Notes: a model not told the origin generated them from the sequence alone. Positions 36,488 through 45,531 are shown, numbered from the stretch's first letter. The stretch is DNA of 64,000 nt from Acidovorax radicis (GCF_020510705.1 NZ_CP075184.1:1922001-1986000), one strand, 5' to 3'. Numbers and translations: made by a program.

Positions 36488-36988
36488 TCACTTGCGGGCG
36501 GGCTTGGGGCTTTTGGGCTGGGTGACTTTGGCTGCCGTGGGAGCTTCAGCCTTGGGGCGCCCCGTTTTGATGGATGGCACGGCCTGCACGGCACTGCGCA
36601 GAGTGTTGTCGGACATCGCCGCCAGCACTTTGAGTCCAGCGCGCAGCAGTTCACTTTTCTTGATGGGCTGGGCCAATGTGGCACAGCGCTGCTTCAGCGT
36701 TTCGATGACGGCGTATTCATCCTTGGGGATGGTGAAGCTGTCGCGCACCAGCTTGGGCTTCTTGGCCTTGCTGTCTTTGGCTGCTTCGGGTGCTGCTGCC
36801 TTTGCGGGACTGAGTACAGACGGCTTCTTGGCGGCAGGCGCTGGCTTGGTGGGAGTCTTTTTCGCGGATTCGGCTGGGGCCTTTGCGATCGCCTTCGTCA
36901 CGGTGGTTGCTGGCTTGACGGCCTTGGCCGGTGTTGCCGGGGCTTCGGCTGGCGATGGGGCGTGGAGCGCGGTGCTGGAAGTGGTCAT
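36488..36988 (-). CDS. Lysine/alanine/proline-rich protein with ribbon-helix-helix-like segment
   Basis: A 166-residue basic protein I cannot name. Residues 1-80 are low-complexity Ala-Pro-Lys (KAIAKAPAESAKKTPTKPAP) like histone-H1-type bacterial proteins. Residues about 85-130 (VRDSFTIPKDEYAVIETLKQ, then IKKSELLRAGLKVLAAM) have the beta strand, helix, KSELLRAGL helix pattern of ribbon-helix-helix DNA-binding domains. The C-terminal tail is again basic. The ATG at 36988 is used because the frame upstream opens only with TTG. A perfect 23-bp palindrome lies 17 bp before it. It sits between ppk1-sixA and ppx, so a role at polyphosphate granules or on DNA is possible. Confidence 0.7.
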   Translation of the reverse strand: MTTSSTALHAPSPAEAPATPAKAVKPATTVTKAIAKAPAESAKKTPTKPAPAAKKPSVLSPAKAAAPEAAKDSKAKKPKLVRDSFTIPKDEYAVIETLKQRCATLAQPIKKSELLRAGLKVLAAMSDNTLRSAVQAVPSIKTGRPKAEAPTAAKVTQPKSPKPARK

Positions 36989-37004
36989 GGTAATTATCAA
37001 ATGA

Positions 37005-37027
37005 ACGGTATAAACAGTTTATACCGT
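37005..37027 (-). promoter_or_regulatory. Perfect 23-bp palindrome, probable operator
   Basis: ACGGTATAAAC (37005-37015) and GTTTATACCGT (37017-37027) are exact inverted copies around one central base. There is no GC-rich stem with T-run, so it is not a terminator. It lies between ppx and the ribbon-helix-helix-like gene, 17 bp from the latter's start, as expected for an operator for autoregulation. Confidence 0.6.
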
Positions 37028-37040
37028 TCTTTGGTTGTGC

Positions 37041-38519
37041 TCAAGGCAGCTCAACGACCAGTTCCCACGGAGTCTTCTGCCAGGCCAGCATTTCTTCGCA
37101 CAACAGGTGCGCCGATTGCGGGTACGCAGTGGCCCAGCCAGCGCGCGCTGTGAGGTAAAAGTGCTGGCCGTCTTGGTGAAGGGCAAGGCCCGCGGAGTCC
37201 GGTTCGCGGCGGGCGTGGCACAGCGCCACGGCCAGACGCAGCCCAAGCAGTTGCAGTGCAAAAACAGGGTCGCTCAGGTCTGCGTCGAGTTTGCGAACCT
37301 TGCCACGCTGGCCTTGCACCAGCAGGCCCAGGCGGTGCAATTCCGGGATGGCAAAGCCAGCTGCATCGGTGTTGTCGAGGATGTAGGCCCCGTGCCGTTG
37401 ATAGTCGCTGTGTGAGATCTGGCAGCCGATCTCATGCAAACGAGCCGCCCAGTTGAGCTTGCGGGATGCGCGCTCACTGCCAGTTGGGGCTGCCTGATCA
37501 AACAGCATACACGCGGTGCGTGCCACCCGTTCGGCCTGTTCCATGTCCACGCCAAATCGCTGCGTGAGTCCATCCACGGTGGTGTTTCGCAGATCGGTGC
37601 CAGGTTGTTCGCGGTCCAGCAAGTCGTAAAGAGCGCCTTGGCGCAGAGCGCCTTGCGCAACGTGCATCTCTCTGATGTCCAGCAGATCAAACACGGCACG
37701 CAGCACGCAGAGACCTCCGCCGATCACGGCGCGTCGCTCGTCCTTCAATCCGTCCATGCGCAAGCGTTCGGCAGTCTGGGCCCGTAAAAGGCGATCACGA
37801 AGCCAGTTCAGGCCTTCGCGGGTAATGATGCCCGTAGGCCCCCCCGCTGCGGCGAGTACATCTCCCACCGCGCCTGCCGTGCCCGAAGATCCATACGCCA
37901 CGTCCCAGGCGTCCGGCCTGAAGGTCCCGACGGCTTCATCCAGCACCGCTTTGGCGGCAATTTCCGCTCCACGGAGGGCGTCAACGGTGAATTCACCGTT
38001 GGCGAAATACCGCTGCGACCAGGCGACGCTGCCGACCCGGAACGACGCTACCGTCTGATGCGTGTACTGCTGGCCCACGATGAGCTCTGTGGAGCGGCCT
38101 CCGATGTCAACCACCAGCCGGCGCTCGTCCGATTGAGGTAACAACCGCGCCACTCCCTGATAGATCAGCCGGGCCTCCTCAAGGCCAGAGATCACGTCGA
38201 TGGGGTACCCAAGCACCTCGCTGCCACGCGACAGAAATTCTTCCCTGTTGCGCGCTTCTCGTAATGTTTGTGTCGCAACGGCGCGTACGTGCGCGCGGGG
38301 GAAGTCTGCCAGCCGTTCTCCAAATCGAGCAAGGCAAGCCCAGCCGCGTTCCATGGCTTGTTGTGTCAAATTGCGATCTTCATCAAGTCCGTTGCCCTGG
38401 CGGACGGTCTCCTTGAGGTATTCCACCCGCTGAATATGTCCAAACTCATAACGCCCGATCTCCAGGCGAAAACTGTTGGAGCCGAGATCGACTGCTGCGA
38501 GGCGTGTTCCGTTCTGCAT
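37041..38519 (-). CDS. ppx: Exopolyphosphatase / guanosine pentaphosphatase (Ppx/GppA)
   Basis: Ppx releases phosphate from the ends of polyphosphate chains and can hydrolyse pppGpp. The 492-residue protein has the ASKHA-fold motifs LAAVDLGSNSFRLEIGR at the N-terminus, LVVDIGGRSTELIVG near residue 140 and YGSSGTAGAVGDVL, then a C-terminal HD-like domain containing RLHEIGCQISHSDYQRHGAY. It is divergent from pstS across a 281-bp region with PhoB-type units in both directions, and it counterbalances ppk1 in the same locus. Confidence 0.95.
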   Translation of the reverse strand: MQNGTRLAAVDLGSNSFRLEIGRYEFGHIQRVEYLKETVRQGNGLDEDRNLTQQAMERGWACLARFGERLADFPRAHVRAVATQTLREARNREEFLSRGSEVLGYPIDVISGLEEARLIYQGVARLLPQSDERRLVVDIGGRSTELIVGQQYTHQTVASFRVGSVAWSQRYFANGEFTVDALRGAEIAAKAVLDEAVGTFRPDAWDVAYGSSGTAGAVGDVLAAAGGPTGIITREGLNWLRDRLLRAQTAERLRMDGLKDERRAVIGGGLCVLRAVFDLLDIREMHVAQGALRQGALYDLLDREQPGTDLRNTTVDGLTQRFGVDMEQAERVARTACMLFDQAAPTGSERASRKLNWAARLHEIGCQISHSDYQRHGAYILDNTDAAGFAIPELHRLGLLVQGQRGKVRKLDADLSDPVFALQLLGLRLAVALCHARREPDSAGLALHQDGQHFYLTARAGWATAYPQSAHLLCEEMLAWQKTPWELVVELP

Positions 38520-38800
38520 ATTTTTCTGGTGGAGGCTTGAGGCATCGTACCGCGCCTGTCGAGGGGCGGATCGGTACTAAACGGTTGAGGACGCGGGGGA
38601 AGGGCGTGGGAGGCAAAAATGCCCCCAGTTTTTAACCTTGGGACTATGTCATCGTTTGATGACGCAATGATGACGCTGCCCGTTGTGGGTGAGTGCGATA
38701 TGTGGCAATGGTTTGAATGTCGTTATTTTTGTCACCAAATTGTCATTTTTCGGATCTAGAGTTCGTTGTGTTCCTGTTAACCCTAGCCGAAAGGTCCTTA
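38520..38800. promoter_or_regulatory. ppx-pstS divergent region with back-to-back PhoB boxes
   Basis: Toward pstS, TTTGTCACCAA (38728-38738) and ATTGTCATTTT (38739-38749) are adjacent 11-bp units, with a degenerate AATGTCGTTAT starting at 38716. Toward ppx, the minus strand carries GCGTCATCATT and GCGTCATCAAA in tandem (38655-38676), again 11 bp apart. Each pair is in the orientation of the gene it would drive. The rest of the gap shows nothing recognisable. Confidence 0.75.
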
Positions 38801-39823
38801 ATGAAACGCGTATTTCTCAAAACCGTCGCTGTAGCACTGGCCGCCATGGCCACTGGCAGCGCTTTTGCGGCTGACATCACTGGCGCGGGAGCCACGTTCC
38901 CATTCCCGATGTACGCCAAGTGGGCTGAAGCTTACAAAAAGGAAACGGGCACCGGGCTGAATTATCAGTCGATTGGTTCGTCGGGCGGCATTCGCCAAAT
39001 CCGCGCAAAAACAGTGGCGTTTGGCGCTTCTGATGCACCGGTGCCTGGCGCTGATCTGGAGCGTGACGGCATGGTGCAGTTCCCCGCCATCATCGGTGGG
39101 ACGGTGCCGGTGGTGAATCTGGAAGGGTTCAAGCCTGGCGAGTTGCGTGTGACGGGCCCGGTGCTGGCAGAGATGTATCTGGGCAAGATCACCAAATGGA
39201 ACGATGCCAAACTGGCGGCGCTGAACCCCGGCAAGACCTTGCCTGATCAAAACATCACGATCGTGCACCGTGCCGACGGATCGGGTACGACGTTCAACTG
39301 GACCGACTACCTGAGCTCGGTCAGCAAAGAGTGGGCTGACTCTGTAGGCAAGGGCGCTGCAGTCAAGTGGCCTGCACCGTCGTCTGTGGGTGGCAAAGGC
39401 AATGAAGGTGTGGCTGCCAACGTCACTCGTGTCAAGGGTGCCGTGGGGTATGTCGAGTACGCCTATGTCAAGAAGAATCACATGACTTTCTTGCAGCTTC
39501 AGAATGCAGATGGCAAGTACGTGAGTCCCGATGACAAGACGTTTGCCGCCGCCGCAGCCAGTGCAGACTGGTTCAGCGTGCCTGGCATGGGCATCTCCAT
39601 GGTCAACGCCAAGGGCGCAGACAGCTGGCCTGTGAGCACGGCATCTTTCATCCTCATGTACAAGGACCCTTCGGACAAGGCCCAGTCGGCTGAAGTTTTG
39701 AAGTTCTTCGAGTGGGCGTTCAAGAACGGCAAGGGCATGGCCTCCGAGCTGGACTATGTTCCGTTGCCCGATACCCTCACGGCCGAGATCCGGTCCAAGG
39801 TCTGGTCGCAGATCAAGAAGTAA
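38801..39823 (+). CDS. pstS: Phosphate ABC transporter, periplasmic binding protein
   Basis: PstS captures phosphate with high affinity in the periplasm. The 340-residue protein has a signal peptide cleaved after SAFA (about residue 23). The mature N-terminus ADITGAGATFPFPMYAKWAE and YQSIGSSGGIRQI form the phosphate pocket, followed by FGASDAPVPG, VHRADGSGTTFNWTDYL and AVGYVEYAYV. All conserved phosphate-ligand serines and the Arg-Asp pair seem present. It opens the pst-pho operon behind a PhoB box. Confidence 0.97.
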   Translation: MKRVFLKTVAVALAAMATGSAFAADITGAGATFPFPMYAKWAEAYKKETGTGLNYQSIGSSGGIRQIRAKTVAFGASDAPVPGADLERDGMVQFPAIIGGTVPVVNLEGFKPGELRVTGPVLAEMYLGKITKWNDAKLAALNPGKTLPDQNITIVHRADGSGTTFNWTDYLSSVSKEWADSVGKGAAVKWPAPSSVGGKGNEGVAANVTRVKGAVGYVEYAYVKKNHMTFLQLQNADGKYVSPDDKTFAAAAASADWFSVPGMGISMVNAKGADSWPVSTASFILMYKDPSDKAQSAEVLKFFEWAFKNGKGMASELDYVPLPDTLTAEIRSKVWSQIKK

Positions 39824-39831
39824 GCGAGCCT

Positions 39832-39891
39832 GCCCCACAATGGCGTCCAGTTGGTCGGGTAAACCGACTGATGGGCGCTGGTTTGTGGGGC
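39832..39891 (+). other. Stem-loop between pstS and pstC
   Basis: GCCCCACAA (39832-39840) pairs perfectly with TTGTGGGGC (39883-39891). A smaller hairpin, GTCGG (39854-39858) with CCGAC (39864-39868), sits inside the loop. No T-run follows. Such structures after binding-protein genes often stabilise the upstream mRNA or reduce read-through, which would make PstS more abundant than the permease. Confidence 0.6.
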
Positions 39892-39916
39892 TTCCACCAG
39901 CCAGACGGGAGTCAAT

Positions 39917-40924
39917 ATGAGCGTGGGAACCACTATGAGTTCGCAACCCCCGGTCGTCCGATCGACGGACGTCCCTACAAAAAGCATGGTGTCCATTGCC
40001 CGGCGGCAGCGCTTGCAGGATATCTTCTTCCACCGGTTGACCCAGGGCCTCTCGCTGCTGGTATTGGTGGCGCTCCTGGGCATCATCGTCTCGCTTTTTG
40101 TCTACGCATGGCCAGCGTTTCACAAGTTCGGTCTTCGGTTCATCTGGCGTGTCGAATGGGACATCGTCAATGAAGAGTTTGGTGCGGCGATTGCCATTGT
40201 CGGCACCCTCGCCAGCGCGGGCATTGCCCTGCTGATCGCAGTGCCTCTGGCTTTTGGTATTGCTTTGTTTCTCACCGAAACATGCCCGGTGTGGATGCGC
40301 CGCCCTCTGGGCACGGCCGTTGAGTTGCTGGCCGCGGTGCCTTCCATCATCTATGGCATGTTTGGGTTGTTTGTTTTTGCCCCGCTGTTTGCGGACTATT
40401 TTCAGATGCCGGTGCAAAAGCTGTTGGGCTCCATGCCGCTGGTTGGATTTTTGTTCGGCGGCAGTACCAATGGTTTTGGCATTTTGGCCGCCGGCATCGT
40501 GCTCGCATTCATGGTGCTGCCCTTCGTGGCTGCCGTGATGCGTGATGTGTTCGAGATCGTTCCACCCATCCTGCGCGAGTCTGCCTATGGCCTGGGCTGC
40601 ACCACCTGGGAGGTTGTGCGCCGGGTCGTGCTGCCTTACACCCAAAAGGGCGTGATTGGTGGTGTCATGCTGGGCCTGGGACGTGCGCTCGGCGAGACCA
40701 TGGCCGTCACCTTTGTGATCGGCAATGCCAACCGCATGCCCACTTCACTTTTTTCGCCGGGAACCTCGATTGCGTCCACGCTGGCCAACGAGTTTGGCGA
40801 AGCAGCCGATTTTCATCTTTCCACGTTGTTTGCGTTGGGCTTCCTGCTTTTCGTGATCACGTTTGTGGTGCTCTCAGCTGCAAAGATCATGATGCTGCGC
40901 GCTGAAAAGGCCAAGGGCCTTTGA
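39917..40924 (+). CDS. pstC: Phosphate ABC transporter permease PstC
   Basis: PstC is one of two inner-membrane permeases of the Pst complex. The 335-residue protein has a charged cytoplasmic N-terminus of about 50 residues and six membrane segments. The permease EAA loop appears as [25 protein letters not shown], the ABC contact. [25 protein letters not shown] is the usual periplasmic region of PstC. GGGAG precedes the ATG at 39917. It lies 93 bp after pstS, beyond the stem-loop. Confidence 0.96.
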   Translation: MSVGTTMSSQPPVVRSTDVPTKSMVSIARRQRLQDIFFHRLTQGLSLLVLVALLGIIVSLFVYAWPAFHKFGLRFIWRVEWDIVNEEFGAAIAIVGTLASAGIALLIAVPLAFGIALFLTETCPVWMRRPLGTAVELLAAVPSIIYGMFGLFVFAPLFADYFQMPVQKLLGSMPLVGFLFGGSTNGFGILAAGIVLAFMVLPFVAAVMRDVFEIVPPILRESAYGLGCTTWEVVRRVVLPYTQKGVIGGVMLGLGRALGETMAVTFVIGNANRMPTSLFSPGTSIASTLANEFGEAADFHLSTLFALGFLLFVITFVVLSAAKIMMLRAEKAKGL

Positions 40925-40963
40925 TCCACGCTTTGACCACGAACTTCTTTTGAGACACGCTCC

Positions 40964-41818
40964 ATGGAATTCAACCAACAACTCTACAAAAAGCGCCAGC
41001 GCTCCAACACCATCGGTCTGACCCTCTCCTTGGGCGCGATGGTGCTGGGCCTGTTTGTGCTGCTCTGGATTCTGAGCATCCTGCTTTCGAAGGGGGTGGC
41101 CGCGCTGGACTGGAACATGTTTACCCAGTCCACCCCAGCGCCCGGCTCCGAGGGCGGTGGTTTGGCTAACGCCATTGTCGGCAGCCTGATGATGGTGGGT
41201 TTCACCGTGCTGGTTTCAACGCCGGTGGGTGTGCTCGCTGGTGTGTACCTTGCTGAATATGGCGACCAGAGCAAAACGGCAGAACTCACCCGTTTTGTGA
41301 CGGACATCATGCTGTCGGCGCCGTCTATCGTGCTGGGTTTGTTTGTGTATGCAATTGCCGTGGCGACGGTGGGCGGTTTTTCTGGCTGGGCAGGCAGCCT
41401 CGCCCTGTCATTGATCGCCGTGCCTGTGGTGGTGCGCACCACCGAGAACATGCTGCGACTCGTCCCCGGCAGCCTGCGCGAGGCCGCTTTTGCACTGGGC
41501 GCGCCACGCTGGAAGGTGTCCACCATGGTGACGTTGCGCGCTGCGCGCAGTGGTGTCATGACGGGCCTGCTTCTGGCGGTTGCCCGCATCAGTGGCGAGA
41601 CGGCTCCGCTGTTGTTCACCGCGCTCAACAACCAGTTCTTCAGTACCAACATGAATGCACCCATGGCTAACTTGCCTGTGGTGATCTTCCAGTTCGCGCT
41701 GAGTCCTTATGAGAACTGGGTGCGCCTCGCCTGGGGTGGTGCCTTGCTCATCACCTTGTCGGTGCTGATTCTCAATGTCGTCGCCCGTGTTTTTCTGCGT
41801 GAAAAGAACCGCGTCTGA
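40964..41818 (+). CDS. pstA: Phosphate ABC transporter permease PstA
   Basis: PstA pairs with PstC to form the phosphate channel. The 284-residue protein has six membrane helices. The EAA loop is EAAFALGAPRWKVSTMVTLRAARSG and AVARISGETAPLLFTALNN follows, both typical of PstA. The start at 40964 lies 39 bp after pstC. Confidence 0.96.
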   Translation: MEFNQQLYKKRQRSNTIGLTLSLGAMVLGLFVLLWILSILLSKGVAALDWNMFTQSTPAPGSEGGGLANAIVGSLMMVGFTVLVSTPVGVLAGVYLAEYGDQSKTAELTRFVTDIMLSAPSIVLGLFVYAIAVATVGGFSGWAGSLALSLIAVPVVVRTTENMLRLVPGSLREAAFALGAPRWKVSTMVTLRAARSGVMTGLLLAVARISGETAPLLFTALNNQFFSTNMNAPMANLPVVIFQFALSPYENWVRLAWGGALLITLSVLILNVVARVFLREKNRV

Positions 41819-41873
41819 CCACCGCTGACAACCTGTTGCAGACACCGTCAGCCCCTATTTCCAGGATTTGATA

Positions 41874-42656
41874 ATGAACGCCACCGCTACCGTCTCCTCC
41901 AGCAAAAATGCGCTGGAACTGCGCAACCTGAACTTCTTCTACGGCAAGTTTCAGGGCCTGCGCAACGTGAGTCTGAATATTGCCGAACACAAGGTCACTG
42001 CTTTCATCGGGCCCTCGGGCTGCGGTAAGTCGACCTTGTTGCGCACGCTCAACCGCATGTACAGCCTTTATCCCGGGCAACGCGCCGAGGGCGCCATCAA
42101 CTTCTATGGGCAAGACATCCTCGACCCCAAGCAGGACATCAATCTGTTGCGTGCCCGCATTGGTATGGTGTTCCAGAAACCCACGCCGTTTCCCATGTCG
42201 ATCTACGACAACATTGCCTTCGGCGTGAAACTTTATGAAACCCTGAGCAAAAGCGATATGGATGACCGGGTGGAATGGGCGCTGTCCAAGGCGGCGTTGT
42301 GGACCGAGGTGAAAGACAAGCTCAATCAGAGCGGTTTGTCTTTGTCCGGCGGGCAGCAGCAGCGCCTTTGCATTGCGCGCAGCGTGGCCGTGAAGCCTTC
42401 CGTGCTGCTGCTCGACGAGCCCACGTCGGCGCTCGATCCGTTGTCAACCGCCAAGATCGAAGAGCTGATCGACGAGCTCAAGCATGACTACACGATTGCC
42501 ATCGTGACGCACAACATGCAGCAGGCAGCCCGCTGCAGCGACTACACCGCCTACATGTATCTCGGTGAGATGATCGAGTTTGGTGCCACTGAGCAGATCT
42601 TCTTCAAGCCCGAGCGCAAAGAAACCGAAGACTACATTACCGGCCGTTTCGGCTAA
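41874..42656 (+). CDS. pstB: Phosphate ABC transporter ATP-binding protein PstB
   Basis: PstB powers phosphate import. The 260-residue ATPase has Walker [20 protein letters not shown], the Q-loop [19 protein letters not shown], signature [18 protein letters not shown], Walker [14 protein letters not shown] and the switch His in [15 protein letters not shown] at 41874 follows AGGA by seven bases; a TTG two codons upstream is in frame but weaker. Confidence 0.97.
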   Translation: MNATATVSSSKNALELRNLNFFYGKFQGLRNVSLNIAEHKVTAFIGPSGCGKSTLLRTLNRMYSLYPGQRAEGAINFYGQDILDPKQDINLLRARIGMVFQKPTPFPMSIYDNIAFGVKLYETLSKSDMDDRVEWALSKAALWTEVKDKLNQSGLSLSGGQQQRLCIARSVAVKPSVLLLDEPTSALDPLSTAKIEELIDELKHDYTIAIVTHNMQQAARCSDYTAYMYLGEMIEFGATEQIFFKPERKETEDYITGRFG

Positions 42657-42667
42657 GGAGACAGCAG

Positions 42668-43369
42668 ATGCCCGATAAACATCTTTCGTCCCAGTTCGAC
42701 AGCGAACTCAACAGCGTTTCCGCCCGCGTCATGGAGATGGGTGGTCTGGTCGAGTCGCAGATTCGCCAGGCGGTATATGCGCTGTCGCAGTTCAGTCTGG
42801 AGGCCGTGGAAACCGTTGCGTCGATGGAAACACGCATCAATGCGATGGAAGTCGAGATCGACCAGGAGCTGTCTTCCATCATTGCGCGCAGGCAACCCAC
42901 CGCGCGTGACCTGCGCCTGCTGTTGGCGTTTTCAAAAACCACGGCCAATCTGGAGCGCATGGGTGATGAGGCGAACAAGATGGCACGCATGGTGCGCTCC
43001 ATCATCGAAAGTGGCGCACCCCGGTCCCTGCCGTCCAGCGACTTGCGCACAGCGGCCGAATTGGCTTCGGGCCTGCTGCGCAAAACGCTGGATGCGTTTG
43101 CCCGGCTGGACACCAAGGCTGCCGTGGCCATCCTCAAGGAGGATGATTTGATCGACAAGGAGTTTGATGGCTTCGTGCGCAAACTCATTACTTACATGAT
43201 GGAAGACCCGCGCACGATATCGCCCAGCCTGGACTTGCTGTTTCTGGCCAAGGCCATCGAGCGTATCGGTGACCACTCCAAGAACGTGGCCGAGCTGATC
43301 ATCTATCTTGTCAAGGGCAAAGACGTGCGCCACACGGCCATGGATGAGATCGAATCGGCTGTTTTGTGA
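42668..43369 (+). CDS. phoU: Phosphate signalling protein PhoU
   Basis: PhoU links the Pst transporter to PhoR and keeps the Pho response off in high phosphate. The 233-residue protein is all helical with two PhoU repeats. The first repeat includes MEVEIDQELSSIIARRQPTARDLRLLLAF and NLERMGDEANKMARM; the second includes DLLFLAKAIERIGDHSKNVAELIIYLVKG, each with the E-R-x-G-D metal-cluster residues. AAGGAGA before the ATG is strong. It lies 11 bp after pstB. Confidence 0.96.
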   Translation: MPDKHLSSQFDSELNSVSARVMEMGGLVESQIRQAVYALSQFSLEAVETVASMETRINAMEVEIDQELSSIIARRQPTARDLRLLLAFSKTTANLERMGDEANKMARMVRSIIESGAPRSLPSSDLRTAAELASGLLRKTLDAFARLDTKAAVAILKEDDLIDKEFDGFVRKLITYMMEDPRTISPSLDLLFLAKAIERIGDHSKNVAELIIYLVKGKDVRHTAMDEIESAVL

Positions 43370-43390
43370 CAAGAGGGTGTTGATAGACCT

Positions 43391-44098
43391 ATGAGAAAGC
43401 TCCCCCGTGTTCTGATCGTGGAGGACGAGCCCGCCATTGCCGAGCTGATTGCCGTCAACCTGCGCCACAACGGATTCCAGCCCTTCTGGGCGGAAGATGG
43501 CGATTCTGCCCAGCGCGAGCTGGATGCCGTGCTGCCCGATGTCATCCTGCTCGACTGGATGCTGCCAGGGCAGAGCGGCCTGTCGCTTGCCCGCAAGTGG
43601 CGCGCCGACAGCCGCACCAAGCCCATACCCATCCTGATGCTCACAGCGCGCGGGGATGAGCCCGACAAAGTGGCGGGGCTGGATGCAGGGGCTGATGACT
43701 ACATCACCAAGCCCTTTTCGACGCAGGAGCTTCTTGCCCGCATTCGCGCCGTGCTGCGCCGCCGCGCGCCCGAGCAGGTGAGCGACAGTGTGGCGATTGG
43801 TGAACTGGTGCTGGATGCGGCGACGTACCGCGTCACTTTCCAGGGGCAGTCACTCAAAGTGGGGCCTACCGAGTTCAAGCTGCTGCATTTCCTGATGAAA
43901 CATGCCGAACGTGTGCACAGCCGCTCGCAACTGCTCGACAAGGTGTGGGGCGACCATGTCTTTATTGAAGAGCGCACGGTGGACGTGCACGTCAAGCGTC
44001 TGCGCGAAGCCCTGGGTGGCGCATCCAATATGGTGGAAACCGTGCGCGGGGCAGGCTACCGGCTGACGGCGCAACCACAAACACAACTGCAGGCCTGA
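43391..44098 (+). CDS. phoB: Phosphate regulon response regulator PhoB
   Basis: PhoB binds the 11-bp repeat boxes and activates the phosphate regulon when phosphorylated. The 235-residue protein has a receiver domain with the acidic pair VEDEPAIAELI, the phospho-acceptor Asp in VILLDWMLPGQSG, the T and K switch residues in LMLTARGDE and DYITKPFSTQELLARI, and an OmpR-type winged helix ending RTVDVHVKRLREALG and RGAGYRLTA. It lies in the same operon as pstSCAB-phoU, a layout shared by many Burkholderiales. Confidence 0.96.
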   Translation: MRKLPRVLIVEDEPAIAELIAVNLRHNGFQPFWAEDGDSAQRELDAVLPDVILLDWMLPGQSGLSLARKWRADSRTKPIPILMLTARGDEPDKVAGLDAGADDYITKPFSTQELLARIRAVLRRRAPEQVSDSVAIGELVLDAATYRVTFQGQSLKVGPTEFKLLHFLMKHAERVHSRSQLLDKVWGDHVFIEERTVDVHVKRLREALGGASNMVETVRGAGYRLTAQPQTQLQA

Positions 44099-44187
44099 AG
44101 CGGATGGCGAAGATCCCGAAGCGACGGTTGTGGTCCATGGAGTCTTGCGCCCTGTTTCTGGTTTTCTGAGAAGGCTTTGCAATCCGC

Positions 44188-45531
44188 ATGTTGTGGCGTA
44201 TTTCATTTTTCCTGCTGTGGCAGTTGGCGGGGGCTGGCCTGGGGTGGTGGCAGGGAGGTGTTTGGGGTGCTGTGCTTGGCGCTGCCGTTGCCGTCTGGGT
44301 GTGGTTTGTCTGGGATCTGGTAAAGGGTGCACGCGTGTTGCGCTGGCTGCGCACCGGTGAGCTGGCAGACACCCCTGAAATGGGGGGCGTTTGGGGCGAG
44401 GCGGCCGATCGTGCGCGTCGGCTGCTGCGCAACCAGCAGGCCGAGGTGCGCAGCAGTGAAAGTCGCCTGCAGGAGATCTTGGCCGCGTTGCAGGCGTCTC
44501 CCAACGGCGTGGTGCTGCTCGACGCGCAGGGGCGTATTGAGTGGTGCAACCAGATTGCTGCGACCCAGTTTGGGTTTGATGCGGAGCGCGATGTGTTGCA
44601 GTCCATCGGAAATCTGCTGCGCAATCCCGAGTTCACCGCGTATTTTTCAGCCCGCGATTTTTCAACCGATGTGGTGCTCGAAGGGCGCCTGAGCACGCCA
44701 TCCCGTCCCGAACGCATATCGGTTCACTTGCATCCCTATGGCGACGGGCGTACTTTGCTGCTCTCGCGTGATGTGACGGCATTGGAGCAGGCTGACGCCA
44801 TGCGCCGTGATTTTGTGGCCAATGTCTCGCACGAGATCCGCACGCCCCTGACAGTGCTGACCGGTTTTGTCGAGACACTGCAGACCCTTGCCCTGAATGC
44901 CGACGAACGTGCGCGCTATCTGGGCATGATGGCGCAGCAGGCGGTGCGCATGCAGAGCGTAGTGCAGGGGCTGCTCACGTTGTCGCGCCTGGAGGGCAGC
45001 CCACTACCGGGTATGACCGAGTGGACTCCGGTGCAGTCGTTGCTCGAGCGTTGCGAAGAAGAAGGCCGTGCTTTGTCTGTGCTGCTTACGCAGGCCCAGC
45101 AGCGGCCCCATGTGATGCAGTTTCCCTCCTCCGAAATGTTGCGGTTGCAGGGCGATATTGCGGGGGCACCCTCCGAGCTTCAGAGCGCACTTTCCAACCT
45201 GATCAGCAATGCGGTGCGTTACACGCCAGCCGGTGGCTCCATCATTGTGGAATGGACGCGCCAAGGTGATGGCAGCGCCGTGTTTTCCGTGCGCGACAGC
45301 GGCCCGGGCATCGCGCCTGAACATATCCCCCGGCTCACAGAGCGCTTTTACCGGGTTGACCGCAGCCGCTCTCGCGAGACCGGAGGCACCGGTCTGGGGT
45401 TGGCCATCGTCAAACATGTGCTGCAGCGCCACGGCGCCACGCTCGGCATTACCAGCACGCTGGGAAAAGGCTCGGTGTTTTCGGTCACGTTTCCGGCAAG
45501 CCGCCTGCGAGCACCGGGTTTGCCGGCTTGA
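44188..45531 (+). CDS. phoR: Phosphate regulon sensor kinase PhoR
   Basis: PhoR phosphorylates or dephosphorylates PhoB according to the Pst-PhoU state. The 447-residue protein has an N-terminal hydrophobic hairpin (residues 5-50) without a real periplasmic domain, and a PAS domain starting LAALQASPNGVVLLDAQGRIEW. The DHp helix has FVANVSHEIRTPLTVLTGFV with the phosphorylated His. The ATPase domain follows, with SNLISNAVRYTPAGG (N box), RDSGPGIAPEHIPRLTERFYR and GGTGLGLAIVKHV. Its last 47 bp overlap the convergent MATE gene. Confidence 0.95.
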   Translation: MLWRISFFLLWQLAGAGLGWWQGGVWGAVLGAAVAVWVWFVWDLVKGARVLRWLRTGELADTPEMGGVWGEAADRARRLLRNQQAEVRSSESRLQEILAALQASPNGVVLLDAQGRIEWCNQIAATQFGFDAERDVLQSIGNLLRNPEFTAYFSARDFSTDVVLEGRLSTPSRPERISVHLHPYGDGRTLLLSRDVTALEQADAMRRDFVANVSHEIRTPLTVLTGFVETLQTLALNADERARYLGMMAQQAVRMQSVVQGLLTLSRLEGSPLPGMTEWTPVQSLLERCEEEGRALSVLLTQAQQRPHVMQFPSSEMLRLQGDIAGAPSELQSALSNLISNAVRYTPAGGSIIVEWTRQGDGSAVFSVRDSGPGIAPEHIPRLTERFYRVDRSRSRETGGTGLGLAIVKHVLQRHGATLGITSTLGKGSVFSVTFPASRLRAPGLPA

